A DNA stretch of 53,724 nucleotides from Burkholderiaceae bacterium (GTDB taxonomy: Bacteria > Pseudomonadota > Gammaproteobacteria > Burkholderiales > Burkholderiaceae_D), in contig JAOASL010000044.1 of the NCBI GenBank assembly GCA_030158675.1, positions 58,926 to 112,649 of the forward strand, written 5' to 3'. A model generated the notes under the pieces. It saw only the letters and a program-made list of their open reading frames with translations, had not been told where the DNA came from and ran no database searches. Of the stretch, positions 35,436 through 43,561 are shown piece after piece. Both the position numbers and the translations under genes were made by a program. The number at the start of each line of letters is the position of its first letter. Positions within the stretch are counted from its first letter, which is position 1.

Positions 35436-36764
35436 TCAGCCACCCAGCGCATGCACCAGATAAAGCGACAATGCCGGGAAAAATACCAGCAGCAGGATGC
35501 GTACAAGATCGGATGCCAGGAAAGGCAGCACGCCCTTGAACGTCTCCGTCACTGGTACGTCCTTCGCGAGCCGATTGATGATGTAGATGTTCATTCCGAT
35601 CGGCGGATGCACCAGGCCGATCTCGACCACCATCAGCGCGAGGATGCCGAACCAGACCGACTTGTCCGCGACCGGCATGCCCCAGAAATCCAGGCCCATC
35701 ACGATAGGATAGAAGATCGGTATGGTCAGTAGAATCATCGCCAGCGAATCCATCACGCAGCCCAGCGCGATGTAGATCAGCAGGATCGCGAAGAGGACGG
35801 ACAACGGCGGCAGCGCGCTGCCCTGTACCCAGCCGGCCAGCTCGACCGGCATCTGCGTGATCGCCAGACCTGCATTCAGCATATCGGCGCCGAGCAGCAC
35901 GAGGAAAATCATGGCGGTCGCCTGCGCAGTACCGAACACGCTCTTCAGTATGCCGTCCATGCGCATGCCGCCGACCAGCGCCAGGATGCCACAGGCAGCG
36001 GCGCCGATCGACGCCGCCTCGGTCGGATTGGCCCAGCCATCGTAGATACCGACGATCACCACCAGGAACACCAGCAGCACAGGGACCACACCCGCGAGGG
36101 AACGCAGTGCGACCGGGAGCGGCACGCGCCCGGCCGCCGGGCCGGCCTCGGGCCGGAACGCGACCACCAGCCGGATCACGATCAGATACCCCAGCAGCGC
36201 GACCAGACCGGGAATCACCGCCGCCATGAACAGCTTGCCAATCGACTCCTGCGTCAGCACCGCATAGATCACCAGCGGCACCGACGGCGGGATCATGATG
36301 CCCAGCGTACCGCCGGCCGCCAGCGCGCCGGTCGCGAGCGCGCCGGAATAGCGATAGCGGCGCAGCTCAGGCAAGGCCACTTGTCCCATCGTCGCGGCCG
36401 TCGCCAGCGATGAGCCGCAGATTGCGCCAAATGCTGCGCAGGCGGCGACCGCAGCCATCGCGACGCCGCCGCGAAAATGGCCCACGAAATTATTCACGCA
36501 GCTGAACAGCGCGCCGGACAGCCCACCGTGGGTCGCGAACTGCCCCATCAGCAGGAACAGCGGTATCACTGCCAGGTCATAGTTGGAGAACCGCGCATAG
36601 GCGACGTTCTTCAGCATGCTCATCAGCGGCAGCCAGTGAAAGTCGTTCATGGCAACGAAGCCGGCGGCACCGATGACGAACATCGCTATGCCGATGTGAA
36701 CCCGCAGCGCAAGCAGCATCAAGAGCGCGGCGAACATCAGCAAACCAATCGTCATGCCGCTCAT
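35436..36764 (-). CDS. dctM: TRAP transporter large permease DctM family
   Basis: About 442 residues from the ATG at 36764 (MSGMTIGLLMFAALLML), with roughly 12 membrane segments throughout. 'GQFATHGGLSGALFSCVNNFVGHFRGG', 'CGSSLATAATMGQVALPELRRYRY' and 'GTLGIMIPPSVPLVIYAVLTQESIGKLF' are DctM signatures. The ATG overlaps the dctQ stop codon as ATGA, so translation is coupled. It is the sodium-driven transport subunit of the TRAP system with dctQ and dctP. Confidence 0.95.
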   Translation of the reverse strand: MSGMTIGLLMFAALLMLLALRVHIGIAMFVIGAAGFVAMNDFHWLPLMSMLKNVAYARFSNYDLAVIPLFLLMGQFATHGGLSGALFSCVNNFVGHFRGGVAMAAVAACAAFGAICGSSLATAATMGQVALPELRRYRYSGALATGALAAGGTLGIMIPPSVPLVIYAVLTQESIGKLFMAAVIPGLVALLGYLIVIRLVVAFRPEAGPAAGRVPLPVALRSLAGVVPVLLVFLVVIVGIYDGWANPTEAASIGAAACGILALVGGMRMDGILKSVFGTAQATAMIFLVLLGADMLNAGLAITQMPVELAGWVQGSALPPLSVLFAILLIYIALGCVMDSLAMILLTIPIFYPIVMGLDFWGMPVADKSVWFGILALMVVEIGLVHPPIGMNIYIINRLAKDVPVTETFKGVLPFLASDLVRILLLVFFPALSLYLVHALGG

Positions 36765-37303
36765 GCGGGGCTCCGGGCGGCACCGGCGTACGCGAGCGCG
36801 TTGTACAGGCCGGCCAGCGCCAGCAGTGCGAAGCTGGGGACCAGCGCGGCGACCACGGTCCATACCGGCCACAGCAGCATCATCGAACTCTCGCCGGCTT
36901 CGCGTAGCGCCAGCGCGCCGACAGCGGTCCGCCAGGCGATGGTCGCTGCGACCAGCGCCAGCAGGAGGTGGGACAGCGCGTCCAGCCAGTGTTTCGCGCG
37001 GGGCGACAGCCGCGCCGTGAAAAAGTCGACGCGCAGATGGTGGCGCTCCATTTCGCAGAACGGCAGCATTGCGGCGGCGGCAATGGCGCCGCCCATCTGC
37101 ATGATCTCGATATCGCCCGGAACCGGGGCGGCGGCGACCTTGCGGCCGATGATGGAGACCAACGACATCAGCACCAGGCCGACGAAGCCGACACCACCGG
37201 CCACCGCGAAGGCGCGGGTCAATCGGTGAAGGTTTCGTCCCCAGGGACCGGAAGCCGGCTCACCCGACGCAGTCAGTGCGTCGCCCGGCGCTGCATCCTG
37301 CAT
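36761..37303 (-). CDS. dctQ: TRAP transporter small permease DctQ family
   Basis: 180 residues from the ATG at 37303 (MQDAAPGDALTASG), chosen for the AGAGGAGG upstream. Four membrane segments are predicted after a ~30-residue cytoplasmic N-terminus (FAVAGGVGFVGLVLMSLVSIIGRK begins the first). The motif 'MLPFCEMERHHLRVDFF' is characteristic of DctQ. It is the first gene of the leftward dctQ-dctM-dctP operon. Confidence 0.93.
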   Translation of the reverse strand: MQDAAPGDALTASGEPASGPWGRNLHRLTRAFAVAGGVGFVGLVLMSLVSIIGRKVAAAPVPGDIEIMQMGGAIAAAAMLPFCEMERHHLRVDFFTARLSPRAKHWLDALSHLLLALVAATIAWRTAVGALALREAGESSMMLLWPVWTVVAALVPSFALLALAGLYNALAYAGAARSPA

Positions 37304-37440
37304 GCTGCCTCCTCTTGTCGCGGGCTTCGGCCCGTCTGTCAGTGGACACATCATAACCGCAGTCACTGCGGCCAGAGCGATGCGCGAGCGATTCCGCTAA
37401 GATCAATTAAAAAATAACCTGCCCATCGCCGGAGAAACCA

Positions 37441-37917
37441 ATGAGACGATCCACCTTATGCATCGCCATGGCGTTTGCGCTGCTGCCGCCGCTGGCCGGC
37501 GCACAGGCGCCTGACGCTGAATGGAAGCTGATCTCCGAGACCGAAGATCCGGAAAAAATCATCAGCTGGTATGTCGACATGAAGAGCATCGTGCGCGATG
37601 ACGACTACCTGCGCGCCTTCCTGCGCACCTCCTGGTCGACACCGCAATACGGTCCCGACGGAACCGCCTATCAGTCGTCAACCTATGTGAATTACTTCGA
37701 CTGCGGTGCGCACACGATCGCCTTCACTGCGAATGCGTACTACCCCTCAGAAGAACCGGGCGGCGAGCCGGTGCACACGGAATCCGAGCAGCCGGTATCG
37801 GCGCTGCAGTTCCAGTCAGTGATTCCCGGGTCGGCCGGCGATCAGCGACTGGCCTTCGTTTGCAAGTTCCGCTCGAAGAATTTCCTGACGCAGGCGGGCA
37901 GCACGGCGCGCGGATGA
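37441..37917 (+). CDS. Secreted surface-adhesin E-like small protein
   Basis: 158 residues. A signal peptide (MRRSTLCIAMAFALLPPLAGAQA) precedes a ~130-residue domain with WKLISETEDPEKIISWYVDMKSI, a Trp/aromatic pattern, and two Cys (FDCGAH and FVCKFR) that probably pair. This resembles the surface-adhesin protein E-like domain common in betaproteobacterial periplasmic proteins of unknown role. It is a single gene whose stop codon abuts the terminator of the convergent bactofilin gene. Confidence 0.7.
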   Translation: MRRSTLCIAMAFALLPPLAGAQAPDAEWKLISETEDPEKIISWYVDMKSIVRDDDYLRAFLRTSWSTPQYGPDGTAYQSSTYVNYFDCGAHTIAFTANAYYPSEEPGGEPVHTESEQPVSALQFQSVIPGSAGDQRLAFVCKFRSKNFLTQAGSTARG

Positions 37918-37951
37918 AAAAAAGCGCTGCCGGCACGGCCGGCAGCGCCCT
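37918..37951 (-). terminator. Terminator of the bactofilin gene
   Basis: Read leftward, the perfect stem GCGCTGCCGGC/GCCGGCAGCGC with a 3-nt loop is followed by eight T. It directly abuts the stop codon of the rightward gene, and its stem may also stop that transcript. Confidence 0.85.
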
Positions 37952-37976
37952 GAATGACAGCCTCCGAATGCGGCGC

Positions 37977-38531
37977 TCAGCCGGCCGCGACCGTCAACCC
38001 CTTGGCGGCCGGGGTCGACAACTGCACGTCGCCCATCAGTTGGCCGCCCTCTTCTATCACCAGTTTTCCATAACGGATTTTGCCGGTTACGCGGCCGCTG
38101 GCGTACACCACCAGTTTCTGGCGCACCGTCAGCTCACCGTCGAACTGGCCACGGATCTCCGCGATATCGAACTCGGCATTGCCGATGAACGCTCCCTGCT
38201 CGGATATCTGGATCACGCGCGAATCGATGGTCGCTTCGACGCGGCCCTCGACGATCAGCGTGTCGCACTCTGTGATCTCGACGCCGCGCAGACGAATGTT
38301 CGGGCCGACGGTCAGCTTGCTGCGCGTCTCGGCGCTGCTCGCAAAGCCGGCTGTATTGGAGATCGATGCCGGCACCATACGGGCGATGGCTGGCAAGGGC
38401 GCAGGCATCGTTGCCAGCCCTTGGGATGCCGGCCTGTCAACCGCGGCAACGGCGACCGTCACCGCTGCCGGCGCCGGTCTGACTTCAGTGGCGCTGCTGC
38501 GCTTACCAAACAATTTTTCTGACTTCAGCAT
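37977..38531 (-). CDS. Bactofilin-family cytoskeletal protein
   Basis: 184 residues. The first ~70 are Ala/Pro/Ser-rich and disordered. The rest is a right-handed beta-helix bactofilin domain with regularly spaced hydrophobic-Gly turns (LTVGPNIRLRGVEITECDTLIVEGRVEATIDSRVIQISEQGAFIGNAEFDIAEIRGQFDGELTVRQKLVV). Bactofilins polymerise without nucleotide and organise cell shape or envelope enzymes. There is no M23 peptidase gene beside it, unlike in many bactofilin loci. AGGAGA precedes the ATG. Confidence 0.9.
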   Translation of the reverse strand: MLKSEKLFGKRSSATEVRPAPAAVTVAVAAVDRPASQGLATMPAPLPAIARMVPASISNTAGFASSAETRSKLTVGPNIRLRGVEITECDTLIVEGRVEATIDSRVIQISEQGAFIGNAEFDIAEIRGQFDGELTVRQKLVVYASGRVTGKIRYGKLVIEEGGQLMGDVQLSTPAAKGLTVAAG

Positions 38532-38653
38532 GAAAGATCTCCTGGATGAATAGGGGTGCGGAGCAGGGGCGCGCCAAGCACTGTCCGCTTCGGCTGTTGC
38601 AACTGGCTAAAAGTTCCCAACCAGAAGATTCTCGTGAAAAATCTTGCGCATAA

Positions 38654-38684
38654 AACAAAACCGCAGCCGAAGCTGCGGTTTTGT
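38654..38684 (-). terminator. Terminator of efp
   Basis: AAAACCGCAGC-ttcg-GCTGCGGTTTT read leftward, followed by GTTTTA. The stem is perfect and U-rich on both strands, so it could act in both directions. Confidence 0.88.
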
Positions 38685-38706
38685 CTGCGATGAAACCCGG
38701 TGACGA

Positions 38707-39261
38707 TCAGACGCGGCGCTTGTATTCGCCGGTACGGGTATCAATCTCGATCTTGTCGCCTTGCGCCACGAACAGCGGCACGGACACATCGAAGCCGGTG
38801 GCAATCTTCGCGGGCTTGAGCACTTTGCCCGAGGTGTCGCCCTTGACGGCCGGCTCGGTGTAGGTGATCTCGCGCACGACCGTGGTCGGCAGGTCAACCG
38901 AGATTGCCTTGCCATCGTAGAACACGGCCTCGCAGGCCATGCCATCTTCGAGGAAGTTAATCGCTTCGCCCATGTTCTCGGCCTCAACTTCGTACTGGTT
39001 GTAGTCGGCGTCCATGAACACATACAGCGGGTCGGCGAAGTAGGAGTAAGTCACGTCCTTGCGGTCGAGCGTGACCACATCGAATTTTTCGTCGGAGCGA
39101 TAGACTGCTTCCTGCGCCGCTTCGGTCAGCAGGTTCTTCATCTTCATCTTGACGACGGAGGCGTTACGGCCCGACTTGGAGAATTCTGCCTTCACGACGA
39201 CCTGCGGCTGGCCGTTGAGCATGAACACGTTGCCGACGCGGAGTTCTTGTGCGGTTTTCAT
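38707..39261 (-). CDS. efp: Elongation factor P
   Basis: A 184-residue, three-domain EF-P that relieves ribosome stalling at polyproline. The modified loop reads SKSGRNAS, with Arg32 at the tip instead of Lys, the form that is rhamnosylated by EarP. The earP gene lies directly upstream in the same direction. OB domains 2 and 3 are intact ([40 protein letters not shown]-terminal [17 protein letters not shown]). Efficient terminator downstream. Confidence 0.97.
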   Translation of the reverse strand: MKTAQELRVGNVFMLNGQPQVVVKAEFSKSGRNASVVKMKMKNLLTEAAQEAVYRSDEKFDVVTLDRKDVTYSYFADPLYVFMDADYNQYEVEAENMGEAINFLEDGMACEAVFYDGKAISVDLPTTVVREITYTEPAVKGDTSGKVLKPAKIATGFDVSVPLFVAQGDKIEIDTRTGEYKRRV

Positions 39262-39368
39262 AATGAGATTGCCAAATAGTTCGGAGATTGATGCGCGCCG
39301 GACGGGACTGCCTTCGAGTTTCGGTTACCGGTGTAATCAGCGCACGGGAATTGCAAAGCCGCGGAATT

Positions 39369-40463
39369 TTACCCGATTTCGCGGGCGAACTCGATCAAGC
39401 CAGTCGTCAGATCCTGCTGCGATGACAGCTTGCTCTGCCACGAGCGCGCGCCCGACTTCAGTGCGGGCAGTGCCGCTACCAACGCCTGCCAGTCAAGAAC
39501 TGCCGCCAAATCGCCGTTCCATGCGCGCCAGAATTGCGTCAACCCAGGCGCTGAGTTACCCGGCACTTCGCCATACAACGCGAGAAAAGCATCGAGCTTG
39601 TCGAAATGCGCCCCCTCGGCCTGCGTGTAGAACTGCCAGATGAAAGGCTGCGCGGCCCACTGAGCGCGAACGGCGCTGTCTTCGCCACGCACGAAATTCA
39701 GATCGCAACTCCACAACAAACGATCGTAAGCGTCCGGTTCAAGGAAAGGCACACTGGCCAGCGTCAAGGCGCCTTCGGTGCGCGCCTGTCCGGCCGGTGG
39801 CACGAGTGGCGTCACACCTTCGGGCACCAGACAGACAACCGGCGGACCGGCGCGCATTGCCGCCAGCAGCTGCGCCAGCGGCGCCGACGGATAGCAGAAC
39901 AGCGATACCAGCAAAGCGCCGGCCGGTACCGTGACACCGAGCTGCGCAAGGAATACGGCACGCTCTTGCGCACCAAAGGCGGCACGTGCCGCATCGAGGC
40001 CGGCTTCCTTCAGCAGGCCGCCGGTATGCGGCGTAAATCCGGGGAAGAAAAAATGCTGGACCAGCGGCAGCCGCGGATGCGGCGACGGCAAGCCGTGACT
40101 GCCCTCGACCCAGGTTTCAGCCGACAAATATTCGAGGTTGATCCAGACCGGCGCCGGCTGGGCCACCGCCATCGCCTGCAATCTGCTGTCGGGCAAGCGA
40201 CAGCCGAAGGCCGAGATGACGAGGTCGACCTCGATTACGGGTTCATCAGACCAGCGCCGCAAAGTGAAGCCATCGAGCAGCTGCGATGCCAGGCCGGCAT
40301 CAATCGCGGGGCGCAACCGGCTCAGCCGGTCCAGGTCATTGATCCACAGCGTGACTTGCAGCCGGGCCGCAGCCAGCGCACGCGCCAGCCGCCAGCAGAC
40401 ACCGGCATCGCCAAAGTTATCAATGACCTGGCAAAAAATAGCGGCGGAGCGCAATGCGCGCAT
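39369..40463 (-). CDS. earP: EF-P arginine rhamnosyltransferase EarP
   Basis: A 364-residue DUF2331 glycosyltransferase (GT-B fold) that transfers rhamnose from dTDP-rhamnose to Arg32 of EF-P. The N-terminal 'FCQVIDNFGDAGVCWRLARAL' holds Asp15 and Asp19, matching the essential aspartates of the family. The C-terminal nucleotide-binding region has 'CDLNFVRGEDSAVRAQWAAQPFIWQFYTQ'. GGGAG precedes the ATG. It is 107 bp upstream of efp in the same direction. Confidence 0.95.
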   Translation of the reverse strand: MRALRSAAIFCQVIDNFGDAGVCWRLARALAAARLQVTLWINDLDRLSRLRPAIDAGLASQLLDGFTLRRWSDEPVIEVDLVISAFGCRLPDSRLQAMAVAQPAPVWINLEYLSAETWVEGSHGLPSPHPRLPLVQHFFFPGFTPHTGGLLKEAGLDAARAAFGAQERAVFLAQLGVTVPAGALLVSLFCYPSAPLAQLLAAMRAGPPVVCLVPEGVTPLVPPAGQARTEGALTLASVPFLEPDAYDRLLWSCDLNFVRGEDSAVRAQWAAQPFIWQFYTQAEGAHFDKLDAFLALYGEVPGNSAPGLTQFWRAWNGDLAAVLDWQALVAALPALKSGARSWQSKLSSQQDLTTGLIEFAREIG

Positions 40464-40638
40464 CGAAAGCTCCCTGGGGAAAGACGCGCAAGCCTACGCA
40501 GGACAGCCGCGAAATGCAATCCGGCGCGCCGGCTTGGCAAGACAGCATTTGGTGCCTCTAACAAGACGCCGGCGGCCAGACCCGCGCATCAGTGGGAGAA
40601 TCTGCCGCATGACGCCAGATGACATCCGCCGGGCGCGC

Positions 40639-41553
40639 TCATTCCCATTCAAGCTGCATGTACAGCGCCTCGGCATTGCGCAGGTTGACGGTATCGAACA
40701 ATTGCCAGCGCGTGCGTTCGTCAGCGGCGGCATCGCGTACGACCTCCTGCATGGGCCGGCCGGCGGCGATTCCGCGCCGCAGATCGGCGATCAGCACCTC
40801 GAGATAGCCACGCAGCCGGTCCAGATACTTCGCCTTGTCCTCGACCAGCGGCCCGTGTCCCGGGATGGCATGGCTAGCGTTCACCGCCTTGAGCGACTCG
40901 ATCACCGTGAGCCAGCCTTTTGCATCGCCGTCAATGGACGGCGCCCGCTCGACAAACAACAGGTCGCCCATCCACAGTGTGCCGGTGGATTCGTCGAGCA
41001 CGGTCAGGTCATGGTCGGTATGCGCCGCCGGCCATGCTTGCAGCAATAACCGTCGTCCGCCGAGGTCCAGCGTCAGTTCGGCACTGACCTCGCGTGTGGG
41101 CAGCACGATGCGGCTTCCTTCAGCGTCCGCACCGAGCATTTTTTTCAGGTTGGCCTCATAAGCTTCGGCGCGAATGCGCATTGCGCCGGCCAGCCGCACA
41201 TGGCCGATGAATTCTGGCCGGTCCTGCTCGAATGCGGCATTGCCAAACACATGGTCGGAATGCACATGGGTATTGATTACATAGCGTATCGGCAGCGACG
41301 AGCGCACGCGTATCGCATCGCGCAAGGACTGCCCGATACGAAAACTGCCGCCGGTATCGACAACGGCGACTGCTGCCTCACCGATCACGAAACCGATGTT
41401 CGCGATGTCGCCGTGATAGTCCTCGCCGAATTCCTCATGCACGCCGGTGTGCATGAACACACCGGGTGCGACCTCGGTCACCGGCAAGGGCTCAGCGACG
41501 GCCGGCTGCAGCGAAAACAGCGCGACCAACAGGCAAAAAAATTGCACCCACAT
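40639..41553 (-). CDS. SoxH-like / quinoprotein-relay metallo-beta-lactamase-fold hydrolase
   Basis: About 304 residues from the ATG at 41553 (MWVQFFCLLVALFSLQPAVAEP), one base after the stop of the frnE-like gene; this start gives a clean signal peptide. The metallo-beta-lactamase Zn motif is NTHVHSDHVFG, with further ligands in AAHTDHDLTVLDESTGTLWMGDLLF and the C-terminal PGHGP. It is a periplasmic hydrolase of the type found near sox or PQQ-dehydrogenase genes (quinoprotein relay system zinc metallohydrolase 2 or SoxH). Substrate unknown. Last gene of the soxY-soxZ run. Confidence 0.85.
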   Translation of the reverse strand: MWVQFFCLLVALFSLQPAVAEPLPVTEVAPGVFMHTGVHEEFGEDYHGDIANIGFVIGEAAVAVVDTGGSFRIGQSLRDAIRVRSSLPIRYVINTHVHSDHVFGNAAFEQDRPEFIGHVRLAGAMRIRAEAYEANLKKMLGADAEGSRIVLPTREVSAELTLDLGGRRLLLQAWPAAHTDHDLTVLDESTGTLWMGDLLFVERAPSIDGDAKGWLTVIESLKAVNASHAIPGHGPLVEDKAKYLDRLRGYLEVLIADLRRGIAAGRPMQEVVRDAAADERTRWQLFDTVNLRNAEALYMQLEWE

Positions 41554-41554
41554 G

Positions 41555-42205
41555 TCAGTCAGCGGCGGCAACTTGCCGCAGCGCCTGCTCGAACGCCTCG
41601 ACCGGCTGGCCGCCCTGCACCAGGTAGCGGTCGTTCAGAATCACTGAAGGCACCGAATGAATCCCCTGCGACAGGAACAGCTGCTCGCGCTCGCGTACGA
41701 CTTCAGCGTAGTCATCATTGCGCAGTATCTCGGCCGCGCGCACCTCGTCCAGGCCGGCCTTCGCCACGGCCTGCAGCAATACCGGCGCGGCCGACGGATC
41801 GAGTCCGTCGCTGAAGTACGCGCCAAGCAGCGCACGCTTCAGGCGATGCTGCCCGTCGCCGCCCTGCTCTCCGGCCCAGTGCAGCAGCCGGTGCGCGTCG
41901 AAGGTGTTGTAGGTGCGCTTGCGGCCTTCCCTGTTGAACATGAAGCCGACCGCTGCGCCGCGCTCGGCGATCTGCTGCTGGTTCTGTTCGATCTGCGCCG
42001 GCGTGATGCCGTATTTGCGGGTCAGGTGCTCGACGATGTCCTCGCCTTCCGGCGGCATGTCGGGATTCAGCTCGAATGGCTGGAAATGCAGCTCGACCGT
42101 GACATCTCCCTTGACTTGTTCAATGGCGCGCTCAAGGGCGGCCAGTCCGACGGCGCACCACGGACAGGCGATGTCGGAAACGAAATCGATTTTGATCTGG
42201 TTCAT
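41555..42205 (-). CDS. DsbA-family oxidoreductase, FrnE type
   Basis: 216 residues, thioredoxin fold with a helical insert. The active site is SDIACPWCAVG near residue 15 (CPWC), and the cis-Pro loop is in IHSVPSVILNDRYLVQGGQP. 'FQPFELNPDMPPEGED' is typical of FrnE (2-hydroxychromene-2-carboxylate isomerase/DsbA superfamily). No signal peptide is present, so it is cytoplasmic. Its stop codon is one base from the ATG of the SoxH-like gene, which suggests coupled translation. Confidence 0.9.
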   Translation of the reverse strand: MNQIKIDFVSDIACPWCAVGLAALERAIEQVKGDVTVELHFQPFELNPDMPPEGEDIVEHLTRKYGITPAQIEQNQQQIAERGAAVGFMFNREGRKRTYNTFDAHRLLHWAGEQGGDGQHRLKRALLGAYFSDGLDPSAAPVLLQAVAKAGLDEVRAAEILRNDDYAEVVREREQLFLSQGIHSVPSVILNDRYLVQGGQPVEAFEQALRQVAAAD

Positions 42206-42285
42206 GGGGTTTGTTTGCAGAGGGATGCGAATGAATTTTCGGCAGCGACCGTCGCTGACAGCCGGTACAGCGCACGGTGCCGGGT

Positions 42286-42777
42286 TTACCGACTGCGCTG
42301 CCTGCGTGAAGCAAGCTTCTTCTGTGAGTCGTCGAATGCACGATCGAGATACGCGAGGTAGAACTGATGGTCGCCGCCGACCAGCGGCTCGGCCAGCATC
42401 TCACCTGCCGCATCGACGAAGACCAGCGTCGGCGCGACCACTACGCCATAGCGCTTCGCGATTGCCGCCGGCGTAGTCCGGCTGCCATCGTAATCATGGA
42501 TGGACTGCGCGCTCGTCATCGTCAGTTCGCGGATCATCGGGGGATTGGCCTCGCGCAGCATCGGTGCCAGATAGTTGCGGCGCACTACCTTGCAATACGG
42601 ACAGTCCGGCAGCGAGAACATCAGCACCAGCGGCTTGCCCGCAGCCTGCGCCTCGCTCGCCAGCTGCTGCAGATTGTCAGCGCCTTGCAGAACGATCGGC
42701 TGTGCCTGCGCAAATGCCACGGACGACAGCGACCAGAAGAAGACCAGCGCGACCACGCGCCGTAAAAAACTGTTCAT
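42286..42777 (-). CDS. Periplasmic thioredoxin-like protein (SoxW-like)
   Basis: 163 residues with a signal peptide (VVALVFFWSLSSVAFAQ) and a thioredoxin-fold domain with the catalytic CPYC in FSLPDCPYCKVVRRNY and cis-Pro in VVVAPTLVFVDAAG. It could reduce or protect the SoxY carrier cysteine, as SoxW does, but the assignment is by context. Its ATG overlaps the stop of the Cys-rich gene as ATGA. Confidence 0.85.
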   Translation of the reverse strand: MNSFLRRVVALVFFWSLSSVAFAQAQPIVLQGADNLQQLASEAQAAGKPLVLMFSLPDCPYCKVVRRNYLAPMLREANPPMIRELTMTSAQSIHDYDGSRTTPAAIAKRYGVVVAPTLVFVDAAGEMLAEPLVGGDHQFYLAYLDRAFDDSQKKLASRRQRSR

Positions 42778-43205
42778 TGCCTGAGCTCCGATTCCTTGCA
42801 GGCCAGCAGGCCATTGGTTTCGATCACGCTTCCCGCGTGCGGATCGAAGCGGCGTCCGGCGAGCGTCATCTTGCCGTTATGGCGATCGATACTGAAATCC
42901 ATCACGACTTCGACGCCTTCGCGCGCAATACCGAGACTGCGGCAGCGGATCGCGGACGACGACAGCTCGCAGCCGCAGACTTCGACTGTCGCCTCCAGGC
43001 AGCCCGCAGCCAGTTCAGGGGCGCGTCGCACATAACCGCCTTCAAAACTGACGACGATCTCCCATTGCCGCTCGCGGCTGCTGGCTGCACCGCCGGCGAA
43101 TATATCCTCGGTCCTGACCGGACCCGCACAGTCGAAACGAACCGCCTGCGCCGCCAGCGGCATCGAGCACGACACCGCCAGCGCAGCAGCCAGCACGCGC
43201 ATCAT
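42774..43205 (-). CDS. Secreted Cys-rich protein of the sox cluster, unknown function
   Basis: 143 residues, starting MMRVLAAALAVSCSMPLAAQA, a signal peptide. The mature part has six Cys (FDCAG, AGCLEATVEVCGCEL, IRCRS and LACKE), enough for three disulfides or for a small metal or thiol site. I do not recognise the domain. It overlaps soxZ upstream and the thioredoxin-like gene downstream by four bases each, so the three are tightly coupled and probably act in one periplasmic process. Confidence 0.75.
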   Translation of the reverse strand: MMRVLAAALAVSCSMPLAAQAVRFDCAGPVRTEDIFAGGAASSRERQWEIVVSFEGGYVRRAPELAAGCLEATVEVCGCELSSSAIRCRSLGIAREGVEVVMDFSIDRHNGKMTLAGRRFDPHAGSVIETNGLLACKESELRQ

Positions 43206-43516
43206 CCGTCGACCACGCCCTGGTCAGTGCGGGTGTCGCCGCGGTTGTCGTTCCAGGTCACGCTGATCGGATCGCCTTTTTTCGCGCCACGAAAATTGAA
43301 GGCGATGTATGGATTCTCCGATACCGCCATTCCCAGATGCGCATCCAGCACTACGCGATCATTGCACTTCACTATCAGTGTATCGATGTAGTGCGCGGGA
43401 ATCCGCTTGCCTTCTTCATCCTTGCGCAGCCCCGATTCCATCGGGTGCTTCACCATCAGCTTCATTTCGACCACGTCCTTCACGAGGAAGGCGCGGATCT
43501 TCATTGGTTCGCTCAT
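43202..43516 (-). CDS. soxZ: Sulfur-oxidation carrier partner SoxZ
   Basis: 104 residues, full length for SoxZ. The family core is visible in 'MKIRAFLVKDVVEMKLMVKHPMESGLRKDEEGKRIPAHYIDTLIVKCNDRVVL' and 'SENPYIAFNFRGAKKGDPISVTWNDNRGD'. SoxZ pairs with SoxY; it lacks its own signal peptide and is exported with SoxY. AAGGAGAT precedes the ATG. It lies 45 bp after soxY. Confidence 0.93.
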   Translation of the reverse strand: MSEPMKIRAFLVKDVVEMKLMVKHPMESGLRKDEEGKRIPAHYIDTLIVKCNDRVVLDAHLGMAVSENPYIAFNFRGAKKGDPISVTWNDNRGDTRTDQGVVDG

Positions 43517-43561
43517 GCATTTATCTCCTTGCGAAGGCAGCTCAGTGCCTGTGGCAGAGTC

